Made by a program: the position numbers and the translations under genes
From: DASXUG01 sp036504995
GTDB lineage: Bacteria > Pseudomonadota > Gammaproteobacteria > Burkholderiales > Methylophilaceae
DNA: 64,000 nt
Direction: 5' to 3'
Assembly (NCBI GenBank): GCA_036504995.1
Contig: DASXUG010000006.1
Coordinates: 62,001 to 126,000, forward strand
Shown here: piece after piece, positions 1-7,909 of the stretch
How the letters are laid out: each line of letters opens with the position of its first letter
Numbering within the stretch: the first letter of the stretch is position 1
Notes under the pieces: model-generated
What the model was told of the DNA's origin: nothing
The model's database searches: none
The model's input: the letters and a program-made list of their open reading frames with translations, nothing else

Positions 1-1283
1 GAGTTGTTACCTTGAGCCTGCAGCACTCTAATTACCGCTTCAATCATTTCATCGAATGCCTGCAGAAGGAACCTGCTAGAACCCACAGCCACATCAAACA
101 CATGTAGTGACTTGATTGAATCCATCGTCAAAGGTCCCTGCAGTTTTATCTCCGTGAATTTTGAATGGAATACCCTACGAACCACTTCATCAACTAAAGG
201 CTGAGGAGTTGTTACAATCTCGCGGTGAACATATGCAGGCTTTGCTTCAAGTGCAACCGTACCATTTGCACGAAAGGCAAGTTGTTGACCTAAAAACAAC
301 TCGTAAACTTGACCAAGGAAGTCTGCATCAAGAACACCGAAGCTATATGGTGAATTAGGGGTATAAACCTCATCGACAATACCAATGAATATGTCGGCAT
401 CAATCTCATAAGTATCCTGAAGTCTGTCCTTTGTTACGTCGAATAGACCTGTGTTGTAACGATCATCCAGGCGTTTGAATAACGTTCTAAGCTCAACAAT
501 ATTTTTTGTATTTGCTACATTACGTAAAACATATTCACCTTCAATTCCGCGATCCTCACACATTCTAATAAATATAATACGGTTAATTATTTTTTGTGTG
601 AAATCGGTTAACTCTTCAATGGTTAAATTTGGATAACGTGAAAATAGGTCTTGGGCAATCCGAACTCTCCAGTTATTTATGCGATTTAAAAATGAAGCGT
701 TAGCTGGGATTGATCCAGTTGCAGTACTTTTGAACTTAGCCTCGATTGCTCCAGCGGCCACCTCATCACGACCAAGAACCTCAATAATATCGTCAAATCT
801 TGAGATGAAGCTATCGTAGTTAATAGTCATCAAAAGCCCTACATCAGCCTTGTCATTCGCTTTAGGTTCCAGTTGGGCGTCATAAATACTTAAAGTGCGG
901 AAGTTAGTCAGAACTGCTATGCGGTGTCCCGCCGTATACCCATAACTTCTTACTTGAAAAGCGCTATCTTTATTGATGCAAATATCAACAGATGGTCTTT
1001 TTGCTTCAACGAAAAACTTACGTACAGTTGCGATTCTAAAGGTATAGTCAGGTTTCTTTGTCGTGCTTTCCGTTTGATGTGACTCTTCACGAAGAACATC
1101 TCTCTGTGCACTTGGTAAGCCGACTGAATTGTCCATTTGCCAACCAAGTAAAGAAAATAAAGGATCAATAAACTCTACCCTGACCTCTGTTTCTTGGTAT
1201 GAGGAGGATGATGAAGTGTACTTAAATTCGTCAGCCTTAAAACGATTTACAAGTTTTTCTAATTCAGTTTTAATCTTATTCAT
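1..1283 (-). CDS. HsdR-N nuclease plus adenine methyltransferase protein (partial)
   Basis: Reading the minus strand from the ATG at 1283 gives 427 uninterrupted residues, and the frame is still open at the window start, so the C-terminal part is missing. Residues 31-50 (ETEVRVEFIDPLFSLLGW) match the N-terminal region of type I R subunits and type IIG/ISP enzymes. PDY at 78-80 followed by FVEAKRP at 91-97 is a PD-(D/E)XK catalytic core, so this end should cut DNA. FDVAVGSSRFLL at 396-407 looks like SAM-binding motif I of an N6-adenine methyltransferase, with SSR in place of the usual GSG. Its ATG lies 1 bp beyond the stop of the preceding methyltransferase, so the two are almost certainly co-translated. 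A combined restriction-modification polypeptide is the best reading; the specificity domain is outside the window. Confidence 0.8.
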   Translation of the reverse strand, partial: MNKIKTELEKLVNRFKADEFKYTSSSSSYQETEVRVEFIDPLFSLLGWQMDNSVGLPSAQRDVLREESHQTESTTKKPDYTFRIATVRKFFVEAKRPSVDICINKDSAFQVRSYGYTAGHRIAVLTNFRTLSIYDAQLEPKANDKADVGLLMTINYDSFISRFDDIIEVLGRDEVAAGAIEAKFKSTATGSIPANASFLNRINNWRVRIAQDLFSRYPNLTIEELTDFTQKIINRIIFIRMCEDRGIEGEYVLRNVANTKNIVELRTLFKRLDDRYNTGLFDVTKDRLQDTYEIDADIFIGIVDEVYTPNSPYSFGVLDADFLGQVYELFLGQQLAFRANGTVALEAKPAYVHREIVTTPQPLVDEVVRRVFHSKFTEIKLQGPLTMDSIKSLHVFDVAVGSSRFLLQAFDEMIEAVIRVLQAQGNN

Positions 1284-1284
1284 A

Positions 1285-2937
1285 TTATTTTTCTATAACT
1301 GTTTCAATTACGCCAAGTAAGCGTTGACGACGTGAGCGAATGTGTACCCAAGCCTGATGAATAATGCGACAGTCATCATCACTTAGTCCAGATGCCGCTA
1401 AAATTTTACTATCTTGTACTTTAAATAACTCATCTGGATCATGTTGCTGAGATATTTTTAAATCAAGCTCAAATAGATCCATATCTGAGACATCAACTAC
1501 TGGAATCAACAATTTCTCAATTTCAGATGGCACCATCTCAAGTACTCCACCACCATAATGCCTACCCTCCATTTCGGCAGTTAAGGCAGTTAAGCTATTA
1601 ATAAAACAATATACCAAATTTTCCGGATCAACTTTTGACGTAATACGATACGCGGTGTCAGTAGTATAAGCTTTTGCACTATTTAATATTAATCTAGGAT
1701 AGTTGTGAGCTCGCTTCAACATTCCAAGTTCTGTAACATACACCGAAGGAACTGAATACCATGGCTTTCTGATTCTACATTTATATCTAGTGTGAATTTT
1801 TTCTTTTTCACCCGTCAAAATATATTCTTGAGTGCCTTTATTTAATTCATCAAAAGCCACTTTTCCAATTGATATGAAATTGGTTGGCATGCCTTTTTCC
1901 GCATTGCCATAATGAACATCTTGACTATAAATAATGCCTGGACAATGTCCGCTACGCCCAAACATTGGCTTCGCATGTTCATGAAGCTCATATTTTGATA
2001 CAGTATCGTTATCTACTAGAAAGAACTTGTTTGCACCTGTAACAATCCCAACATCAACTTCTGCTATTTCTGAAAATTTCTTTATTGACGGTAGTTTTCT
2101 AATGCGCTCGAATACCTCAAGCTCTTCCTTATCCAACAGAACCTTCATCCATTTGCCGTTCAAAACATTACCTGAGATATATTTTGCTGAGAAAAATATT
2201 TCTTGAGGATCTGTTTTTAGAAAATCATTATTTGGCGCAGCCACAACAGCAACGCCTTGCGAAGGTTCGCAGTTGTCAATTTTCCGCTGAACCATTAGAA
2301 GGACTGTGCCTTGAAGCGCGTCTTCAAAAAGCAATTCATTTGGATCAATCATCAGTATGCGTGAGCATTGATCCAAAAGGTATGTGCGTAGTGACATAGC
2401 GTGAAGTACATGAAGCAGCTCTGAAGGGATTACCATTCCAAGCTTCCCTCCCGGCTTAAGCATGGCAACACTAGCAATCACAAATGGTACCCAAGCATTA
2501 GTATGCTTTGTGAAACTTAAATTATATTTTTTAAAGATTGATTCTGATAGTTTTTGATCTTCTTCATTCAGATACTGATAACGTATGTATGGAGGATTCC
2601 CAACCACAGCATCGAAGGTTACTCCTTCATCTAAACGATCCAATCCCCATTGAAGGAAGTCGCAATTTATAATATTTGCTTCAATATCATCATTAAATTC
2701 CACTTCGCTTCGAGCTTTATTGGCTTCGGCTTCCAAAAGCTCAATACCAACAAATTGCATTTTGTGTGGAGCTTCACCATTAATTGCTCTAATGAAAGAC
2801 CCATCACCACAGCTTGGCTCCAATACACTTTTAGGACTGTCCTGCAAAATCCATCTTGCTAAAAAGGACGCAATATCAGGCGGAGTATAGTACCCACCTC
2901 TTAGTTTTGTTGATGATTCATTTTCTTTAAAATTCAT
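1285..2937 (-). CDS. Eco57I/TaqI-class N6-adenine DNA methyltransferase
   Basis: This 550-residue protein should transfer a methyl group from SAM to adenine in DNA. Visible motifs are GGYYTPP (14-20, motif X), VLEPSCGDGSFI (38-49, SAM-binding motif I) and VVGNPPYIRY (111-120, catalytic NPPY motif IV). The order X-I-IV is that of gamma-class enzymes such as TaqI and Eco57I. The C-terminal half, with a GGGVLEMVPSEIEKL segment, resembles the TaqI-like target recognition region. The start is supported by AAAAGGA 6 bases upstream of the ATG. It is the first gene of a two-gene unit with the HsdR-N nuclease/methyltransferase protein. It could protect host DNA for that nuclease or be one half of a split modification function. 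Recognition sequence unknown. Confidence 0.88.
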   Translation of the reverse strand: MNFKENESSTKLRGGYYTPPDIASFLARWILQDSPKSVLEPSCGDGSFIRAINGEAPHKMQFVGIELLEAEANKARSEVEFNDDIEANIINCDFLQWGLDRLDEGVTFDAVVGNPPYIRYQYLNEEDQKLSESIFKKYNLSFTKHTNAWVPFVIASVAMLKPGGKLGMVIPSELLHVLHAMSLRTYLLDQCSRILMIDPNELLFEDALQGTVLLMVQRKIDNCEPSQGVAVVAAPNNDFLKTDPQEIFFSAKYISGNVLNGKWMKVLLDKEELEVFERIRKLPSIKKFSEIAEVDVGIVTGANKFFLVDNDTVSKYELHEHAKPMFGRSGHCPGIIYSQDVHYGNAEKGMPTNFISIGKVAFDELNKGTQEYILTGEKEKIHTRYKCRIRKPWYSVPSVYVTELGMLKRAHNYPRLILNSAKAYTTDTAYRITSKVDPENLVYCFINSLTALTAEMEGRHYGGGVLEMVPSEIEKLLIPVVDVSDMDLFELDLKISQQHDPDELFKVQDSKILAASGLSDDDCRIIHQAWVHIRSRRQRLLGVIETVIEK

Positions 2938-2969
2938 AGAACATCCTTTTGGGCGAGCCAGCTACCATC

Positions 2970-3007
2970 GTGATTGATTTGCAAAAAAACAATAATAAAT
3001 CAATCAC
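2970..3007. promoter_or_regulatory. Perfect 11-bp inverted repeat upstream of the methyltransferase
   Basis: GTGATTGATTT (2970-2980) and AAATCAATCAC (2997-3007) are exact reverse complements separated by 16 A-rich bases. The pair lies 33 bp before the methyltransferase start, in the 5' region of that operon. It could be an operator for a dimeric regulator, or an untranslated-leader hairpin. No regulator gene is adjacent, so autoregulation by the methyltransferase or control by an outside factor are both open. Confidence 0.5.
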
Positions 3008-3182
3008 ATAATATGGTTTAACTATACATTAAATTATTGAGTACGTCAATTACAAAAAACGGTTTGTATGTATAATTACAAAAATGGTCACCAATCACTT
3101 ATGCCGGAATTCGAAAGTGGCAGTCAACCGCGTTCTTAGATCAATTACTTTTTATTGATTCACGTACAAGCAATTAGATGAT

Positions 3183-3208
3183 ATGCATCGACAATGGTGT
3201 TGATGCAT
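3183..3208 (+). promoter_or_regulatory. 11-bp-arm hairpin before the small membrane ORF
   Basis: ATGCATCGACA (3183-3193) and TGTTGATGCAT (3198-3208) form a stem with a 4-base loop (ATGG). Ten of eleven pairs are Watson-Crick and the remaining one is G-U in RNA. It ends 5 bases before the Shine-Dalgarno TAAGGAG (3213-3219) of the 35-codon ORF. It can act as an operator in DNA or as an RNA stem next to the ribosome site; the sequence alone does not decide. Confidence 0.5.
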
Positions 3209-3225
3209 TAATTAAGGAGCTGATC

Positions 3226-3333
3226 ATGTCAGAACTTTTTGTAAGGGCAATTATATTTTGCTCGCATTGGTGGGTGTTTAGTTTTTTTATAGTCGATCTT
3301 CTGAGGCTTAGCAAGCTAGGCTTGCTTAACTAA
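3226..3333 (+). CDS. Small hydrophobic membrane peptide, 35 aa
   Basis: A 35-codon frame starts at an ATG placed 7 bases after a full TAAGGAG ribosome site. It ends in TAA and is followed within 10 bases by an intrinsic terminator. The peptide starts MSELFVRAII, has one likely transmembrane stretch (about residues 4-23, with FCSHWWVFSFF) and a short LSK-containing tail. The arrangement of hairpin, ribosome site, ORF and terminator is that of a self-contained gene, not a random frame. No family was recognised. A type I toxin-like peptide or a small membrane component of the neighbouring defence genes are possibilities. It lies between the divergent methyltransferase and nuclease-like genes. 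Confidence 0.55.
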   Translation: MSELFVRAIIFCSHWWVFSFFIVDLLRLSKLGLLN

Positions 3334-3342
3334 TAAAGGGGC

Positions 3343-3368
3343 AGGAGGGATTAAACCCCTCCTTTCTT
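3343..3368 (+). terminator. Intrinsic terminator of the small membrane ORF
   Basis: AGGAGGG (3343-3349) pairs with CCCTCCT (3357-3363) around a 7-base loop, and is followed by TTTCTT. It directly follows the stop of the 35-codon ORF, so that transcript probably ends here and not at the downstream nuclease-like gene. Confidence 0.75.
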
Positions 3369-3642
3369 GCTGGATATATTTATAAAACTTAGTTGGAGAT
3401 TAATAATTGAGACTCATCATCAGAGAGATTTAGTTGTTTATATTTCTTCGTCTTGCTGATTAGTAGCCACCTAGTCACAAAGGGGCGAATTATAGTTCTA
3501 ATTTCATAATGGACTAATATTGATAATTTAAAAATCAAAAATCTAAGTACAGCCTGTAAAATTGATCTCAAGGTATTTATTTAATTTGCCAAATCAACTG
3601 TAAACTTCTTCTTATAAATATTAAATCATCGAGAGGTAATTA
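3369..3642. other. AT-rich gap before the nuclease-like gene
   Basis: Very AT-rich non-coding stretch. A TTG-initiated 60-codon minus-strand frame (3389-3571) is present but lacks a ribosome site. The last 20 bases hold the ribosome site GAGAGG for the gene starting at 3643, and TATAAAT about 25 bases further upstream could serve as a -10 element. Confidence 0.4.
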
Positions 3643-4686
3643 ATGGGCATTGTTTCATTAGATCAAAAGATACAACGACTTCATTTCGATGAGTTCGGGA
3701 TGGACAATAAAATTGTTTTTGCTTTTTTCGATAAGCTTGCCGCCAACGATAGAGATGAAACATTGTACAAGGCTATTTACATTGGCGTATTAGCTCTCAT
3801 GGAAGATCGGCTAGCCACATTCTTATCAAAAACCCAAAATGAACTTGGAACTGAGCTAGAGAGTTTGAAACTTCTTTTTGATATGAAAAAAGAGCTTTTT
3901 TATAAAAGTTCAGTTAAAGGGCTCGTAGCCGAAGATGATGTCACAGAAGCTTTAAATCAATATTTTATAGATAAGAAATTAAAGGATATTGCCCACCAAA
4001 CAGGAAATACCGCCGGAAAAATTAAGCGCAATAAAACCGGAGATATAGTCTGTAAGGTGGATGGAGTAGATAACTTAAAAATTGTGGTTGAATGCAAATT
4101 TGATAAATCTATTCGGCTTGGGGACATAGAGTCGAGAGAGATTTTTTCTTCCAAAACAGATACAGCATGGAGTCAACTTCTTGAGGCAAAGGTTAATAGA
4201 GAAAGCAAAGTATCGATAATTGTTTTTGATGCAGCATTTGTAGATAACTCAGTCTTAAATTATGTTGAGTCTGTTTCATTTATTCATGGAATTGGTTTTA
4301 TTGCAATTGTTGACTCCCAAAAAGGGGACTATTCAAATCTTTTTATTGCATATAGGTTAGCACGAGATATTGTACTAAATGCCTCAGATTTTAACTATGA
4401 TCCAAAGATACTGACTTTATTGGTTAAAAGAATTATCAAAGATATCAATAGTCATTTCACAATCCAATCCTTAGTACATAAGAATATAGAAACTAATAAA
4501 GAAATATTAAGGCAGCTACAAAAGACCATGCTATTAATGGAGTTTAATGAAAAGTACCTTCGAAAATTCTTATCCGAAGGTACTTTAACTGCGCAAGATT
4601 TATTGGATTTTTACGAATCCGATGAGGTTAGGGAAAATTATAAGTCTGTTGAAGCAAATATTAAAAATATGTTAACGGAAAATTAA
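3643..4686 (+). CDS. PD-(D/E)XK-like nuclease protein of unknown family
   Basis: A 347-residue protein with an N-terminal helical region (1-90) and a central segment fitting the PD-(D/E)XK fold. E97 lies in an early helix (VAEDDVTEALNQYF), D134 in GDIVCKV, and E150/K152 in IVVECKFDK, in the usual E...D...ExK order. The C-terminal third (about 235-347) is helical with possible coiled coil (IETNKEILRQLQKTMLLMEF). The start has GAGAGG 7 bases upstream. The stop codon overlaps the stop of the convergent KTSC gene by 3 bp, so the two are physically locked together. I do not recognise the family. Nuclease function is inferred from the motif, and a defence role from the SIR2-HerA and restriction-modification genes on both sides. 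Confidence 0.7.
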   Translation: MGIVSLDQKIQRLHFDEFGMDNKIVFAFFDKLAANDRDETLYKAIYIGVLALMEDRLATFLSKTQNELGTELESLKLLFDMKKELFYKSSVKGLVAEDDVTEALNQYFIDKKLKDIAHQTGNTAGKIKRNKTGDIVCKVDGVDNLKIVVECKFDKSIRLGDIESREIFSSKTDTAWSQLLEAKVNRESKVSIIVFDAAFVDNSVLNYVESVSFIHGIGFIAIVDSQKGDYSNLFIAYRLARDIVLNASDFNYDPKILTLLVKRIIKDINSHFTIQSLVHKNIETNKEILRQLQKTMLLMEFNEKYLRKFLSEGTLTAQDLLDFYESDEVRENYKSVEANIKNMLTEN

Positions 4687-4895
4687 CGTTTCTCGTATTC
4701 ATATGTTTTCTTAATCTCACGGTTCAAATAGCTTCCAATCGAGGTTGCATCTCTCAACTCACCAAAGAGATGTTGTGGCACATTCAAATAGGCATAATGA
4801 GTACCATTTTTAAATATAACGTGAAGTTCGCTCGTTCCTTCATCGTAGCCAATTTGTTCAACATTAGATGATTCTACATAGATCATATCTGGCAT
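4683..4895 (-). CDS. KTSC-domain protein, third gene of the SIR2-HerA operon
   Basis: A 70-residue protein made of one KTSC domain, the short module also found at the C-terminus of some lysyl-tRNA synthetases. It has the typical pattern of SSNVEQIGYDEGTSELHVIF, a following YAYLNVP strand, and the SIGSYLN turn before a basic end. It starts 9 bp after the HerA stop, and its ribosome site AAGGA overlaps that stop, so it belongs to the SIR2-HerA operon. The biochemical role of stand-alone KTSC proteins is not established; they are often found beside nucleic-acid enzymes. Here it could be an accessory or regulatory subunit of the ATPase-NADase complex. Confidence 0.8.
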   Translation of the reverse strand: MPDMIYVESSNVEQIGYDEGTSELHVIFKNGTHYAYLNVPQHLFGELRDATSIGSYLNREIKKTYEYEKR

Positions 4896-4904
4896 AATTT
4901 TTCC

Positions 4905-6677
4905 TTAAGTCTTGGTTTTAGTTGATTGGGTTCGCCAATTTTCCACAGCTTCAGTATAGAATTTTGGGTCAGGTCTATCTGTTACCTTCCATGTTGCTGC
5001 TAGATCAGGGTCACCCCCAATTGGTTTATTTTTTGCTCTATTGAATAATATTCTTGATGGGATTGGCATGGCCTCGCCAATAACAAGTCCCTCTCCTGTG
5101 CGTAAAGATGGCAGCATTGCCGCTAAATTTCCCAAGTCATCAGGCATTGCTGAACTCACTTTAGTACGGTCTGCTCCATTATTCATTCTCAAGGCAATCA
5201 TAGTTCCACATTGACTAAGCGAAGTTGAATCAATTTCAGATGGTCTTTGAGTAACTATCAAAAGTCCAACACCATACTTTCTTCCTTCTTTTGCAATTTT
5301 TGTTATTGTTCTGTGAGCGGCTGTTTCGCTCCCTTCTGGCAAAAAGAGGTGTGCTTCTTCCAAAACCATAAGTAATGGTTGTTTTTTTCCACTAATCGGT
5401 AATTTACCTGACCAGAACAGCGTGTCATACACTATTCTCAGTAAAGTACCTACGATTGTGGATGTTATTTCCGACGGCAACCCAGAGACGTCTAAAACTG
5501 TAATTGGGCGATCATGGCCTACCCAAGTTGCAACTAATGCATCCAAATCTTTTAATGTCTTCCCGTCTTCATCGGGTGAGTAATCGGGGCCAGGGCTGAA
5601 TAAGAAGTCAAAGCTTGAATCCCTTAATCTACTTTTCAGTATTTCCAATGCACGACTTATATTTCGTCTTGGCCCCTGAAAAGGGGCATTGTTAGTTGTG
5701 CTATGAGGAGGGTATATATTTGATTTTAATGTATTAAAATCACCTATTTCGATTAAATCTTCTTTAGTTGGGGTCTTGTCCTTTAGAGTCACGCGTTCAT
5801 AATCATCAAAATCAAACCATAACTTCTTAAGATTGAATGGAATTGGTGAGTCAGCTGAAATAAGATCGGCCTCAAGGGGATTGGATAATACTTTTGCCGA
5901 CTCTCTCTTCCTTGCCGTTATTTCATCACGAACTGAGGTTACATTATTTGGAGACATTTCTCCTAAAGTAACACCCATCAACTCATCAAAAGGTAAAGCC
6001 CAAAATGGAACATATAACGGAGACTCTCCTTCATCAGGAGAAATTTTAAAAACATAACCGTTATTTTGAATTGTTGAGCCATATTCGCCATGTGGATCAA
6101 TTACTAAAACTCTGGCCGCCGGGAAACCTTGTTGGCTAATTGCCTCTAGTAATACTGCTGTAAGATTGGACTTCCCTGACCCTGTTGAACCAACTATCGC
6201 GCAATGTCGAGTCACAATTTTACCAAGATCAAGTTTAGCAACTATTCCCGATGAGGCGGCTATATTTCCAACAGATATACTAGCCGTATTTTCAATTGAA
6301 CCGTAGATCGTTTTTAGGTCATCAACAGTTACCAAATGCACTTCGTCACCAACTGTTGGGTATTGGCTTACACCTCTCTCAAAATGCCCTCCTAATGCTT
6401 CACCAAAAAGAGTTACTGATATCCAGCGATTATTATTACCCTCTGCTTCAAGTAAGGTATTCACTGGAGCAGCAGCAGCTCCCACCTGAGTACAAATAGC
6501 GTATAGATGATTATAACCAAGCGGTATTCTGAAGAATGCTCCAATTTGACCTATTCGATATGACTCCCCATCAACAAGTATTAATGATGAGCCAAGGTTT
6601 TCCCTTAACTTTATGCTAACAACTCCACCGCTAACTGATTGCACTTCACCAATAAAGGTTGGCTCTGATCTGCTCAT
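4905..6677 (-). CDS. herA: HerA/FtsK-type ATPase (DUF87) of a SIR2-HerA defence system
   Basis: A 590-residue ATPase with the HerA layout. An N-terminal beta-barrel (HAS-like, about 1-125) is followed by Walker A GSTGSGKS at 163-170, the HerA motif VIDPHGEYG at 192-200, Walker B LLMVLEEAHLF at 435-445, and IAKEGRKYGVGLL with TQRPSEID at 461-483, which holds the likely arginine finger and sensor. HerA proteins form hexamers that move DNA. In SIR2-HerA (also called Nezha) anti-phage systems the hexamer assembles with the SIR2 NADase. The ATG overlaps the SIR2 stop in ATGA and has GAGGA upstream, so translation is coupled. No key residue is missing. Confidence 0.92.
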   Translation of the reverse strand: MSRSEPTFIGEVQSVSGGVVSIKLRENLGSSLILVDGESYRIGQIGAFFRIPLGYNHLYAICTQVGAAAAPVNTLLEAEGNNNRWISVTLFGEALGGHFERGVSQYPTVGDEVHLVTVDDLKTIYGSIENTASISVGNIAASSGIVAKLDLGKIVTRHCAIVGSTGSGKSNLTAVLLEAISQQGFPAARVLVIDPHGEYGSTIQNNGYVFKISPDEGESPLYVPFWALPFDELMGVTLGEMSPNNVTSVRDEITARKRESAKVLSNPLEADLISADSPIPFNLKKLWFDFDDYERVTLKDKTPTKEDLIEIGDFNTLKSNIYPPHSTTNNAPFQGPRRNISRALEILKSRLRDSSFDFLFSPGPDYSPDEDGKTLKDLDALVATWVGHDRPITVLDVSGLPSEITSTIVGTLLRIVYDTLFWSGKLPISGKKQPLLMVLEEAHLFLPEGSETAAHRTITKIAKEGRKYGVGLLIVTQRPSEIDSTSLSQCGTMIALRMNNGADRTKVSSAMPDDLGNLAAMLPSLRTGEGLVIGEAMPIPSRILFNRAKNKPIGGDPDLAATWKVTDRPDPKFYTEAVENWRTQSTKTKT

Positions 6678-7909
6678 GTTCTGTCCTCAAGCATGCCTTC
6701 CATATTTGTCAAAAAGGAACAGAAGTAGTTAAAATCTCCTAACCTCATTTGACCGGTTAATGCCTGGCTGTCTTTATCAATTACTGCATCACTATCAAAT
6801 GCAATGTCGAGAAAGTTGGCAGTTCTTTTGTCGACCTGATCTTTTAATCGCCATACCCCCCATTGCCCGCGCAATACCCCGCCATTTCTTCCAAGAACTA
6901 TGAAATTTGGCCTCCCAATTGCTTGTTTAACAACTGGTGAGTCTTCACTTAAATTTTCAAACTGAAGGGAGATAACATGAGTTAAAGGGTGATTATCCAA
7001 TGCGTCATAAATAACAGAGTCTAGATGTTGGTCTCCAAAGTTGTATCCGGCTGTTACGAGCAGGGAGCAATCATGCTTAAGGACTCTAATGAATCTATCT
7101 ATTAATGCTTGATAAGGCTGCTTTCTTGACTCATCATACTTTTGATGCGATGGAAGAATCATTTCACCATCTGTACAGCCCGTCACTCTAATAACCCTTT
7201 TACCATCCGATGAGTTATCTAGCTTCCAATTTATAGATCCATGAATTTTCCAAAGCCGAATCCAGTCATTCGGAGGCATCATCTTGCTGTTTTCAAAACA
7301 ATCTCCGTTAAAAAAAGGCTCGTGAATTCCTGTAAATCCATCAAACACTGGCACTCTGGCTTTTTCTAATGATCGCTCAATTAAAATATCATAGTTTGTT
7401 GTAAAAATTTCTACAGGTCTTTTTCGAGAAATTTGTTTAATCCATCTTGAGAATTTCTTATGTGGGATTGAGTTAGGAATGTTCGCCTCTGTTGGCGAAG
7501 CAACGGTATTAATTGTTTCTCTAATTGAACTTTCAAAATCTTGAAGTTCAGTTTTGTTTAAACCTAAAGTGCTATCTTTCGGGCCAATTGCAGAAATTTT
7601 AAATCTGACTCTTGATAAAATGCTCTCTATATTTGGATCGATTCCATTGAGCTTGCATTCCTCAATAACTTCATCCCAAGCTGATGCGTATTTTTTACCT
7701 TTAGCTTTTACCTTATTGCCACACTCTATCGTCAAAGCTATTACCGCTGGAATTAGTGGCATATAACCTCGTTTACTGCCAGGTTCAGCTTGTGGTGCAA
7801 TATTGATGGAAGCTGAGGTTCCTGCGCCAAATAAAAAAGCTAAAGTCTGATCGTGCGTTGCCAGGTGATTTCTAAGTAGCTGAATTGCGACTAAAGGATC
7901 AAGCTCCAT
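6674..7909 (-). CDS. SIR2-domain NADase of a SIR2-HerA defence system
   Basis: A 411-residue protein with a complete SIR2 core: FGAGTSASI at 27-35 (NAD-binding glycine loop), FTTNYDILIE at 169-178 (TNYD motif), KIHGSINW at 221-228 with the likely catalytic histidine H223, and GYNFGDQHLD at 287-296. In prokaryotic defence, SIR2 proteins of this type hydrolyse NAD+ on phage infection and stop growth of the infected cell. It is the first gene of the operon, with HerA overlapping by 4 bp. The ribosome site GGGGAG lies very close to the ATG. A long region between the first two motifs (about 36-168) is typical of the defence versions and not of deacetylase sirtuins. Confidence 0.9.
   Translation of the reverse strand: MELDPLVAIQLLRNHLATHDQTLAFLFGAGTSASINIAPQAEPGSKRGYMPLIPAVIALTIECGNKVKAKGKKYASAWDEVIEECKLNGIDPNIESILSRVRFKISAIGPKDSTLGLNKTELQDFESSIRETINTVASPTEANIPNSIPHKKFSRWIKQISRKRPVEIFTTNYDILIERSLEKARVPVFDGFTGIHEPFFNGDCFENSKMMPPNDWIRLWKIHGSINWKLDNSSDGKRVIRVTGCTDGEMILPSHQKYDESRKQPYQALIDRFIRVLKHDCSLLVTAGYNFGDQHLDSVIYDALDNHPLTHVISLQFENLSEDSPVVKQAIGRPNFIVLGRNGGVLRGQWGVWRLKDQVDKRTANFLDIAFDSDAVIDKDSQALTGQMRLGDFNYFCSFLTNMEGMLEDRT

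Noticed and set aside
3389..3571. 60-codon minus-strand frame with TTG start near the small membrane ORF
   Set aside because: No ribosome site, AT-rich composition that favours chance frames, and no family resemblance.
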